In this document: positions 1 to 5,607 of the stretch, piece after piece
Layout: the number at the start of each line of letters is the position of its first letter
How positions within the stretch are numbered: position 1 is the first letter of the stretch
Assembly (NCBI GenBank): GCA_030699295.1
Contig: JAUYJQ010000006.1
Location: 1 to 5,793 of the forward strand
Direction of reading: 5' to 3'
Source of the DNA: Candidatus Beckwithbacteria bacterium
GTDB taxonomy: Bacteria; Patescibacteriota; Microgenomatia; UBA1400; CG1-02-47-37
Length of the DNA: 5,793 nt
The notes under the pieces: model-generated
What the model saw: the letters and a program-made list of their open reading frames with translations, nothing else
The model's database searches: none
Told to the model about the DNA's origin: nothing
Program-made: the position numbers and the translations under genes

Positions 1-953
1 TCATGGGTAATCGGTTTAAACCGCTGTTTCATGCCGGCTTCGGCTAAATCGCGTAGATACTTTTCTGAACTTTGATAATTTTTTGGCAGAGGAAAATCCG
101 GCAGGATCCACTTACCGGTAGAGATGTCCACCTGGCAAGCATCGGCAATCTTTAAACTATTTTTCAGGGCTTCGGGATAATCGGGAAATAAATGGGCCAT
201 TTCCTCAGCCGACTTCAAGTAAAAATCCGGCGAACCGATCATGGTTAAACGATTTTTGTCAGACAGAGTGGTTTTGGTTTGGATTGCCAGAAGGGCGTCC
301 TGGGCCCGGGCGTCTTCAGGGTTAACGTAGTGCAGATCGTTGGTGGCTACCACCGGAATACCCAAACGGCGGGAAAAATCAATTAAAGTTTTGTTGACTA
401 AATCCAACTCTTTAAGGTGAATATGCTTTTGCAGTTCCAGATAAAAATCCTTACCGAACAACTCAAAGAATTTTTTAGTTTGATTTAAAGCCTCCTGGAT
501 CTGGCCTTGGAGAATCAACTGGGGGATAATCCCCTGCAGGCAGGAAGAGGTGGCTACCAGGCCTTCTTTATACTTGGCCAATAGATCCCAGGTGATGCGG
601 GGGCGGTAATAAAAACCTTGAAGGTGAGCCAACGTGGTGAGCTGCATCAGGTTTTTATAACCCTGTTGGGTCTTAGCTAGTAACAACTGGTGATAGGTTT
701 GTTTTTGGACTCCTGGGGTTCTGTCATCTAAGGCCGCGGTGGTTAAATACCCCTCCATGCCGATAATCGGTTTGATCCCCAGAGCTTTAGCGGCGTTATG
801 AAACTTGAGGGCGCCGTACATGACTCCATGATCGGTGATAGCCACGGCTTTCATCTTCAGGGCGACGGCTTTTCTTAATAGTTCGTCAATGTTGGATAAA
901 CCGTCTAAAAGCGAGTACTGGGTATGGGCGTGTAAATGGACAAAATCCGGCAT
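1..953 (-). CDS. dnaE: DNA polymerase III alpha subunit, N-terminal PHP part (3' end outside window)
   Basis: Catalytic alpha subunit of the replicative DNA polymerase III, which copies the chromosome at the fork. The reading frame is open from ATG at 953 to the left edge, giving 317 codons of a protein that is usually over 1,000 residues, so the palm, fingers and later domains are not seen. What is visible is the PHP domain: HLHAHT at residues 6-11, SLLDG at 14-18, ITDHG at 39-43, GMEGY at 65-69, a YHQLLLAK segment near 87-94, TSSC at 135-138 and NDLHY at 205-209. All nine positions that usually bind metal in this fold seem present (H8, H10, D17, H42, E67, H88, C138, D206, H208), unlike E. 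coli, where the site is degraded. The family is therefore known to allow built-in 3'-5' proofreading; activity here is inferred. The start lies 6 nt from a -10-like box and has no ribosome binding site. The gene follows gatB on the same strand but the transposase separates them. Confidence 0.95.
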   Translation of the reverse strand, partial: MPDFVHLHAHTQYSLLDGLSNIDELLRKAVALKMKAVAITDHGVMYGALKFHNAAKALGIKPIIGMEGYLTTAALDDRTPGVQKQTYHQLLLAKTQQGYKNLMQLTTLAHLQGFYYRPRITWDLLAKYKEGLVATSSCLQGIIPQLILQGQIQEALNQTKKFFELFGKDFYLELQKHIHLKELDLVNKTLIDFSRRLGIPVVATNDLHYVNPEDARAQDALLAIQTKTTLSDKNRLTMIGSPDFYLKSAEEMAHLFPDYPEALKNSLKIADACQVDISTGKWILPDFPLPKNYQSSEKYLRDLAEAGMKQRFKPITH

Positions 954-959
954 GAAATT

Positions 960-968
960 AATATAGCA
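960..968 (-). promoter_or_regulatory. extended -10 promoter for dnaE
   Basis: On the minus strand this reads TGC-TATATT, a good match to the extended -10 element (TGn-TATAAT). Six bases separate it from the dnaE ATG at 953, so the expected transcription start falls on or next to the A of the ATG, giving a leaderless mRNA. There is no clear -35 box 17 bp upstream; that position falls inside the REP palindrome. Extended -10 promoters can work without one. Assigned by eye. Confidence 0.5.
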
Positions 969-999
969 CAACTTCAAGGCCGGGCCCTGAAGTGCTATA
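962..999. repeat. REP-like palindrome copy 1 with outer inverted repeat
   Basis: The core 971-993 has arms acttcaaggc (971-980) and gccctgaagt (984-993) around the triloop cgg. The arms pair except for A977 opposite C987; on the minus strand that pair is a G-T wobble, so the hairpin forms better there. Outside the core is a perfect 7-bp inverted repeat, tatagca (962-968) and tgctata (993-999), not found at the other copies. Same orientation as copy 3. It occupies most of the 55-nt divergent gap between dnaE and the transposase gene. Confidence 0.9.
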
Positions 1000-1001
1000 C
1001 T
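993..1001 (+). promoter_or_regulatory. extended -10 promoter for the RAYT transposase
   Basis: Reads TGC-TATACT, an extended -10 match sharing TGCTATA with the divergent dnaE promoter. Seven bases separate it from the ATG at 1009, so transcription should start about one base before the ATG or on it. The 17-bp-spaced -35 position (973-978, ttcaag) matches TTGACA only weakly and lies in the left arm of the palindrome. A protein bound to the palindrome would sit on the spacer and -35 region of both promoters. Assigned by eye. Confidence 0.5.
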
Positions 1002-1008
1002 GAAACCA

Positions 1009-1656
1009 ATGCCCGCTAAAAACTCCATCAAAGAATACGCGCCTGACTCTTACTATCATCTGTATAATCGCGGGGTGGCAAAACTGCCGGTATTTCTTGA
1101 TGACCAGGACTATAAAGTTTTTCTCTCCTATTTAAAAACGTACCTCTCTTCACCGGAAAACGACATTCAGGCTTTTCCCTCAAGAAAACTCAAAAATTAC
1201 TTTGAAAAGATTAAGCTCTTGGCATATTGCCTGATGCCTAATCATTTCCACCTGCTTATGTGGCAAAAAGAAATTAATGGACTTAGTACCTTTATACATT
1301 CATTGTTAACAAAATATTCAATGTATTTCAATAAAAAATACAAACGGGTCGGACCGGTTTTTCAAGGCAAACTAAAGGGAGTAATCGTCCAATCCGAACC
1401 GCAATTTATTTATCTTTCTAAGTATATCCACCGTAATCCTCTTGATATCACTTCAGGGCCCGGCCCTGAAGTCCATCCCTACTCCAGTTACCGCAATTAC
1501 TTGGGAGTTATTAACCAACAGTGGGTTGATGCAACTGAAATATTAAGTTATTTTTCTAAAATTAATCGGGCAAATTCTTATCGGGCCTTTGTTGAAGAAT
1601 TAGACGAACGGGATTTACCGACAATAAAAGAGTTAATGTTGGATTTCGAGTTTTAG
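1009..1656 (+). CDS. REP-associated tyrosine transposase (RAYT, IS200-like Y1/HUH family)
   Basis: Single-strand DNA transposase-like protein of 215 residues, about the usual RAYT length. It has the family's opening HLYNRG motif (residues 17-22), the HUH metal-binding motif in CLMPNHFHLLM (H79, H81), a likely catalytic tyrosine in YSMYFN (Y103 or Y106), GPVFQGKLKG (115-124), the signature KYIHRNPL (138-145) and YSSYRNYLG (158-166). RAYTs are known to bind and cut REP palindromes through a tyrosine-DNA link and are usually single-copy, domesticated genes rather than active insertion sequences. Here REP-like palindromes stand just before the promoter, just after the stop and inside the gene; the inner copy encodes SGPGPEV (149-155) in a loop between the two signature motifs. 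It is the only plus-strand gene, and its TAG stop overlaps the gatB stop tail to tail. No Shine-Dalgarno sequence precedes ATG 1009. No frameshift is seen, so the product is probably functional. Confidence 0.93.
   Translation: MPAKNSIKEYAPDSYYHLYNRGVAKLPVFLDDQDYKVFLSYLKTYLSSPENDIQAFPSRKLKNYFEKIKLLAYCLMPNHFHLLMWQKEINGLSTFIHSLLTKYSMYFNKKYKRVGPVFQGKLKGVIVQSEPQFIYLSKYIHRNPLDITSGPGPEVHPYSSYRNYLGVINQQWVDATEILSYFSKINRANSYRAFVEELDERDLPTIKELMLDFEF
1450..1472. repeat. REP-like palindrome copy 2, inverted, inside the transposase gene
   Basis: Perfect 10-bp arms acttcagggc (1450-1459) and gccctgaagt (1463-1472) around the triloop ccg. The loop is the complement of that in copies 1 and 3, so this copy is in the opposite orientation and is the exact reverse complement of copy 3 over all 23 bases. 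It is read in frame as part of the transposase (about residues 148-155), in a stretch between the IHRNP and YSSY motifs where family members vary. Confidence 0.95.
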
Positions 1657-2936
1657 GACTTCAGGGCCGGGCCCTGAAGTCTTTTCAATAATTCCTGACT
1701 GGCTAATTTGGGGTCAACTTGGCCGCGGGTTTGACGCATTACCTGGCCGACTAAAAAGCCCATGACTGAAGTCTTGCCGGCTTTGTATTTAACCACCACG
1801 TCTTTGTTTTCTTTTAGTACCTGGTCAATAATCTTCGGGTCGACTGTTTCAGTGGTTGTTTTTAACTGGGGGGGATGGCTAAGATCAATTTTCTTGTTAA
1901 CAATCAAGTTAGCCAATGTTTGTGCATCTATCTGCCGATTATACTGGATAAAATAAGCCAGCTTTAACGGGTCTTTTACCAGTAATTGTGCCGTGGAAAG
2001 ACTCAGGTGAAAATCTTTGACCAGTTCCTGAACCACTATCTCTGGTAACTGAGGCAGTTGCTTTCTTAAATTTTCCACATAAGCTTTGGTTAACACAATT
2101 GGCGGAATGTCCGGCTCAGGGAAATAACGGTAGTCAGCGGCGGTTTCTTTGACCCGTTGAGAAAAAGTAGCCTTAGTCGCCGGCTGATAACCCCGGGTTT
2201 CCTGGACCGGCATCTCCCCCTTATCTAAAAGCGCTTTCTGCCGTTTTAACTCATAATCAATCCCCGCCTGGGCAAAGCGAAACGAGTTTAGGTTTTTAAT
2301 CTCCACTTTATAATCAGCTAGTTTATCTGCCGACAGGCTCCAGGAAATATTTGGTTCCAACCTCATTGAGCCTTTTTCCATATCACAATCAGAAACTCCC
2401 AGGCTCCGCAAAATATCCCTTAACTTTTTCAAAAACTCTTTGGCTTCTTCCCCAGAAGAGATATCCGGCTCGGTGACGATCTCTACCAGGGGTACCCCGG
2501 AACGGTTGAAATCTACTAAAGTTAACTTATGGCCGTCGATAGTTTTGTGTAAAAGCTTGCCGGTGTCTTCCTCTAGGTGCACCCGGGTAATCCTGATGAC
2601 TTTTCCCGACTCCAGTTTTAGTTGACCCTTAAAACTAAAAGGGTCGTCGTACTGAGTGATTTGAAAACCTTTAGCAAGATCCGGGTAGAAATAATGCTTG
2701 CGGTCAAAAGTAGACTTTAGGTTGACCTGACAATCTAAAGCTAAACCGATCATAATGGCCCAGTCGATAGCCAGCCGGTTAGGCACGGGTAAAGCTCCGG
2801 GCAGCCCCAAACACACCGGACAAGTTTGGGAATTGGCTGGTTTGGCAAAGTGTTCTGCCGGACAGCCGCAAAACATCTTGCTTCTAGTTTTTAGCTCGAC
2901 GTGAATTTCCAGACCGATAGTCGGTTGCAGTTTCAT
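1653..2936 (-). CDS. gatB: Asp-tRNA(Asn)/Glu-tRNA(Gln) amidotransferase subunit B
   Basis: GatB is the tRNA-binding kinase subunit of GatCAB. It activates Glu- or Asp-charged tRNA with ATP so that ammonia from GatA can convert it to Gln-tRNA(Gln) or Asn-tRNA(Asn). Family motifs are clear: IGLEIHVEL (7-15), a four-cysteine zinc site (C23, C25, C39, C42), FDRKHYFYPDLAKGFQITQY (77-96), HLEEDTGK (120-127), NRSGVPLVEIVTEPD (144-158) and DYRYFPEPDIPP (268-279). The tail keeps the YqeY-like GFLVGQVMRQTRGQ (393-406). At 427 residues it is about 50 shorter than usual; the missing part seems to lie in the helical stretch around residues 320-370. ATG 2936 overlaps the gatA stop by 4 nt (ATGA), which suggests coupled translation; a weak GAGG lies 11 nt upstream. 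The last residues, from about R419 to S427 (RLQGPALKS), are encoded by REP copy 3, and the TAA at 1653-1655 overlaps the transposase TAG. Confidence 0.97.
   Translation of the reverse strand: MKLQPTIGLEIHVELKTRSKMFCGCPAEHFAKPANSQTCPVCLGLPGALPVPNRLAIDWAIMIGLALDCQVNLKSTFDRKHYFYPDLAKGFQITQYDDPFSFKGQLKLESGKVIRITRVHLEEDTGKLLHKTIDGHKLTLVDFNRSGVPLVEIVTEPDISSGEEAKEFLKKLRDILRSLGVSDCDMEKGSMRLEPNISWSLSADKLADYKVEIKNLNSFRFAQAGIDYELKRQKALLDKGEMPVQETRGYQPATKATFSQRVKETAADYRYFPEPDIPPIVLTKAYVENLRKQLPQLPEIVVQELVKDFHLSLSTAQLLVKDPLKLAYFIQYNRQIDAQTLANLIVNKKIDLSHPPQLKTTTETVDPKIIDQVLKENKDVVVKYKAGKTSVMGFLVGQVMRQTRGQVDPKLASQELLKRLQGPALKS
1657..1685 (+). terminator. terminator-like hairpin after the transposase gene (REP copy 3)
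   Basis: Directly after the transposase TAG, an 11-bp perfect GC-rich stem (1657-1667 with 1671-1681) closes a cgg triloop and is followed by TTTT (1682-1685) and then C. This resembles a short-tailed intrinsic terminator for plus-strand transcripts. On the minus strand the same hairpin lies within the last gatB codons and has no U tract after it, so it should not stop gatB transcripts efficiently. The T tract is short, so the strength is uncertain. Confidence 0.5.
1658..1680. repeat. REP-like palindrome copy 3, at the gatB/transposase stop junction
   Basis: Perfect arms acttcagggc (1658-1667) and gccctgaagt (1671-1680) with loop cgg, in the same orientation as copy 1, so copies 1 and 3 are direct repeats bounding a unit of about 710 bp. 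It differs from copy 1 only at the base matching A977. It starts one base after the transposase stop and encodes the final residues of GatB on the other strand. Confidence 0.95.
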
Positions 2937-4336
2937 ACTAATTTCGGCCTCAGTTTATACATTTGGTAATCCTCTTCTACTTGGTGAGCAATTTGAAACA
3001 TAGTTTGCTCGTCAAAGTGTTTGCAAATAATCTGCAGACCGTTGGGCAAGCCGTTGACAAACTCGATCGGTACGGACACGGCCGGGTTACCGGTCAGGTT
3101 GGCCGGAACTGTCAACACATCGGATAAATACATTTTCAACGGGTCAGTTTCCCGTTCACCGATTTTAAAAGGCGGAAAAGGAAAAACCGGACCAATAAAG
3201 GCATCGACAGTTTCCAAAGCTTGCTTGAACTGATAGGTCAACATTTTTCTTCCGGCCATCGCCTGATTGTAGTATTTATCAGCGTAACCTGATGAAGCTG
3301 AGTGAGTGCCGATCATTATCCGTCTTTTAGTTTCTTCACCAAACGCATCCCGATCATAACCATAGCGAATGCCGTCAAAACGGGATAAATTGGAAGCAAT
3401 TTCGGCAAAAACAGTCAGACAGTACATCGGATAAGCATACTTAACTGCAGGGATTGATAAACGTTTAACCTGATGGCCTCTATCTTCCAATTTTTTGACT
3501 GCTGCTTCGATCACTTTAAGGTATTTTTTATCTAAACCTTCAAAATACTCAGCAATCAAACCTAGAGTAAATTTTCTTTCGGTTTCCAGATTTAAATGAT
3601 AGTGAGGTACGGGCAATTTCACTGTCGTGGCATCAAGCAGATCATGTCCGGCCATAACTGACAAAAACTTAGCCGCATCTTCGACGGTTTTGGTTAATGG
3701 ACCCATCGAATCGGTTGATGAGGCCATGGCAATCACTCCATAGCGGGAAACCCGACCATAAGTAGGTTTGACGCCAACCACGTTACAATAAGAACCAGGC
3801 TGGCGATTGGAGCCGCCAGTATCCGAACCGGTACCCATTAAACATAAATCTGCCGCTACGGCCGTGCCCGATCCGCTCGACGAACCGCCGGTGACCCGGT
3901 CAAAAGCATAAGGATTATGAGGGATGCCGTAGTCAGTGTGTTCTCCGGAAGAACCATGCCCCCAAAAGTCCAAGTTTGTCTTGCCGATGACCACTGCTCC
4001 GGCCGCTTTAAGTTTACTTACCACTGTCGAATCATATTGCGGTATATAGTTATCTAAAAGTTTAGAGGCCGCGGTTGATCTCATCTTAGAATACAAAAAG
4101 TTATCTTTGGGGGCTAGTGGTATGCCTAATAGCGGCAGCTTTTTACCTTTAGCTCTTAACTGATCAGCGGCTTTGGCTTCGACTAAGGCTTGGGGATTAA
4201 CCGTCACAAAAGCGTGATATTTAGGATTATATTTCTTGATCCGCTCTAAATAACTTTGGGTTAACTCCACGCTGGTAAATCTGTTTTGCTCCAAACCAGT
4301 TTGTGCTGACTTTAAGGTTAGTTCAGTAACATCCAT
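2933..4336 (-). CDS. gatA: Asp-tRNA(Asn)/Glu-tRNA(Gln) amidotransferase subunit A
   Basis: GatA is the glutaminase subunit of GatCAB: it releases ammonia from glutamine (or asparagine) and passes it to GatB. The 467-residue product has the amidase-signature catalytic triad: K77 in LAPKDN, cis-Ser S152 in TGGSSSGSG and nucleophile S176 in GSDTGGS, with the usual spacings of 75 and 24 residues. Further GatA-type blocks are VGVKPTYGRVSRYG (187-200), AEIASNLSRFDGIRYG (311-326), ETKRRIMIG (335-343) and MYLSDVLTVPANLTGNPAVSVP (402-423, containing D406). This rules out a generic amidase, as does its place between gatC and gatB. An unusual point is the stretch FWGHGSSGEH (124-133), where most GatA proteins read like EFAMGSSTEN. 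ATG 4336 comes 3 nt after the gatC stop, with no Shine-Dalgarno sequence; the TGA stop overlaps the gatB start. The TGA stop shows that UGA is not a sense codon here. Confidence 0.97.
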   Translation of the reverse strand: MDVTELTLKSAQTGLEQNRFTSVELTQSYLERIKKYNPKYHAFVTVNPQALVEAKAADQLRAKGKKLPLLGIPLAPKDNFLYSKMRSTAASKLLDNYIPQYDSTVVSKLKAAGAVVIGKTNLDFWGHGSSGEHTDYGIPHNPYAFDRVTGGSSSGSGTAVAADLCLMGTGSDTGGSNRQPGSYCNVVGVKPTYGRVSRYGVIAMASSTDSMGPLTKTVEDAAKFLSVMAGHDLLDATTVKLPVPHYHLNLETERKFTLGLIAEYFEGLDKKYLKVIEAAVKKLEDRGHQVKRLSIPAVKYAYPMYCLTVFAEIASNLSRFDGIRYGYDRDAFGEETKRRIMIGTHSASSGYADKYYNQAMAGRKMLTYQFKQALETVDAFIGPVFPFPPFKIGERETDPLKMYLSDVLTVPANLTGNPAVSVPIEFVNGLPNGLQIICKHFDEQTMFQIAHQVEEDYQMYKLRPKLV

Positions 4337-4339
4337 AAA

Positions 4340-4633
4340 TTAGGAAAAAATAGCCTTAACTAAAAAATAGCCTTGGTGGGTTTTTCTAGCCTGAGATAAG
4401 GCTTGCTTTTGAGTTAATATCCGGCTGGTATCAATTTTATCTTCACGGGTGACATTAGTTAAATCCAAATGGGGACTGGCTTTTTTAGGGTCTATTTTTA
4501 ATTTTGACAATTGACCCATAAAGTCTAAAACATTAGATAATTGAGAGGAAAACTTGTTAATTTGACCCGCCGATAAGGGAAGATTTGCTAATTTAGCGAT
4601 GTGTTTTACCAATTTAGGAGAAATCGAACTCAT
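4340..4633 (-). CDS. gatC: Asp-tRNA(Asn)/Glu-tRNA(Gln) amidotransferase subunit C
   Basis: GatC is the small belt-like subunit that wraps around GatA and GatB and stabilises the complex. The 97-residue product is of normal length and shows the family pattern: ISPKLVKHIAKLANLPLS at the start (4-21), a central amphipathic helix ending in LDFMGQLSKLKID (36-48), the NVTRED turn (60-65, usually NVLRED) and a terminal GYFLVKAIFS (88-97), where most homologues have YF-VP. It is the first gene of gatC-gatA-gatB; all three subunits sit together, so the cell likely makes Gln-tRNA(Gln), Asn-tRNA(Asn) or both by transamidation. The start at 4633 is the only reasonable ATG. It has no ribosome binding site, but a -10-like box lies 6 nt upstream. 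A 59-nt gap separates it from htpX. Confidence 0.96.
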   Translation of the reverse strand: MSSISPKLVKHIAKLANLPLSAGQINKFSSQLSNVLDFMGQLSKLKIDPKKASPHLDLTNVTREDKIDTSRILTQKQALSQARKTHQGYFLVKAIFS

Positions 4634-4639
4634 GAGGTT

Positions 4640-4648
4640 ATATTACCA
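4640..4648 (-). promoter_or_regulatory. extended -10 promoter for gatCAB
   Basis: On the minus strand it reads TGG-TAATAT, an extended -10 type match, with exactly 6 nt (AACCTC) before the gatC ATG. The expected start of transcription is thus the A of the ATG, as for dnaE. The -35 position at 17-bp spacing is TACCAG, a poor match. A 6-bp inverted repeat, taccag (4644-4649) and ctggta (4663-4668), covers both the -10 and the -35 positions and could be an operator; nothing else supports that. Confidence 0.4.
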
Positions 4649-4670
4649 GAATATGACCCTAACTGGTAGC

Positions 4671-4691
4671 CTACAAAGTCGGGCCCTGTAG
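4671..4691. repeat. REP-like palindrome copy 4, diverged, between htpX and gatC
   Basis: Aligned without gaps to 972-992 of copy 1, it matches at 17 of 21 bases and keeps the block cgggccctg. Two of the four differences are compensatory: the arm cttca/tgaag has become ctaca/tgtag, so pairing is kept. Two A-C mismatches on the plus strand (A4676-C4686, A4677-C4685) are G-T wobbles on the minus strand, where an 8-bp stem with a 5-nt loop can form. It starts 2 nt after the htpX stop and has no T tract, so it is a poor terminator candidate. Confidence 0.65.
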
Positions 4692-4692
4692 C

Positions 4693-5604
4693 TTAACTCA
4701 TTTGTTTCAAAGCCGCAATGCGTTCAGTTACCGATGGGTGGGTATTAAACAACTTGGCAAACATGCCGATACTGCCGTGAGAGTTTTTCAGCGGGTTAGT
4801 GATATAAAGATGAGCGGTAGCCTTGTTAGCTGCCTCGAGGGGTTCTTTGTCAGCCGATATTTTAGCCAAGGCCCGGGCCAGTCCATCAGGGAAACGGGTC
4901 AATTTGACCCCGGAAGCGTCTGCCAGGAACTCCCGGCGCCGGGAAATGGCTAATTTGATCAGTTGGGCAATAAACGGCGATAACAGGGCCAGAACCATAC
5001 CCACAGCCATAAATACCAGCTGCAGCTGATTGCTATCCCGGTTATTACTGCTCCTGCCTCTGCCCCAAAAAGTGGCTCTTAAAAAAAAGTCAGCTAAAAG
5101 AGTTATTAAACCTACTAATATAGAGACAATAGCCATTAATCGAATATCATAATTACCCACGTGTGAAAGCTCGTGTGAAATTACTCCCTCGAGCTCAGTT
5201 CGGTCAAGTTTAGATAACAACCCGGTGGTGACGCAGATGACCGCATGCTGGGGATCCCTGCCGGTGGCAAAGGCATTGGGAGCGCTGTCTTCGATGACAT
5301 AGAGCTTGGGTTTGGGCAGATGGGCCGCCATGGCCAGGTTCTCGGTGACTGTATAAAACTGGAAGTCTTTCTTCCTGTTTGCCGGCCGGGCCCGGGACAG
5401 AGTTAAAATGATTTTATCTGAGTAGTAATAGGAACTAAAGGACATGATCCCGGAAAGAATTAAAGCCCAACCGACAAACGACAGGCCGTAACCCAGGGCT
5501 TCGCCAAAAACCCAGGCAACAGAAACAATAAACAGGATAAAGACCACTATCACCATTACGCTTTTTCTCTTATTCGAGTCCACCTGCTCGTAAACGTTCA
5601 ACAT
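4693..5604 (-). CDS. htpX: HtpX-like membrane zinc metalloprotease (M48 family)
   Basis: Predicted integral membrane endopeptidase; relatives cleave damaged or misassembled membrane proteins. The 303-residue product, close to the usual length, has two hydrophobic segments near the N terminus (about 16-33 and 40-58), the conserved NAFATG (110-115), the zinc-binding HELSH (H144, E145, H148) in EGVISHELSHVGNYD, two more hydrophobic segments (about 157-175 and 195-220), and the third zinc ligand E225 in RRREFLADASGV. It ends with the typical THPSVTERIAAL (288-299). All catalytic residues are present, so it should be active, with the protease domain facing the cytoplasm as in the family. It starts 3 nt after the lemA stop, which fits the lemA-htpX pairing common in bacteria and implies one transcript. 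No Shine-Dalgarno sequence precedes ATG 5604, so translation probably depends on coupling to lemA. Confidence 0.95.
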   Translation of the reverse strand: MLNVYEQVDSNKRKSVMVIVVFILFIVSVAWVFGEALGYGLSFVGWALILSGIMSFSSYYYSDKIILTLSRARPANRKKDFQFYTVTENLAMAAHLPKPKLYVIEDSAPNAFATGRDPQHAVICVTTGLLSKLDRTELEGVISHELSHVGNYDIRLMAIVSILVGLITLLADFFLRATFWGRGRSSNNRDSNQLQLVFMAVGMVLALLSPFIAQLIKLAISRRREFLADASGVKLTRFPDGLARALAKISADKEPLEAANKATAHLYITNPLKNSHGSIGMFAKLFNTHPSVTERIAALKQMS

Positions 5605-5607
5605 GGC

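Noticed and set aside
855..863. REP half-site cttcagggc inside dnaE
   Set aside because: It is just the codons for Ala-Leu-Lys (GCC CTG AAG) with no matching second arm nearby.
1762..1956. Plus-strand open frame opposite gatB (64 codons), and similar ones at 2440-2625, 3021-3233, 4702-4953 and 4823-5029
   Set aside because: Each lies fully antisense to a conserved gene, has no recognisable protein pattern and no start signal; they are shadows of gatB, gatA and htpX codons.
4666..4669. GTAG next to REP copy 4, as at the foot of E. coli REPs
   Set aside because: No GTAG is found beside copies 1-3, so it is not a shared feature of this repeat.
4671..4691. Intrinsic terminator for lemA-htpX
   Set aside because: The minus-strand hairpin has G-U wobbles and is followed by GGCTACC, with no run of T.
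5382..5396. GC-rich palindromic block sharing ggccgggccc with the REP core; similar blocks at 4870-4879 and 302-310
   Set aside because: These come from Ala-Arg-Ala type codons (GCC CGG GCC) in conserved parts of htpX and dnaE and lack the cttca/tgaag arms.
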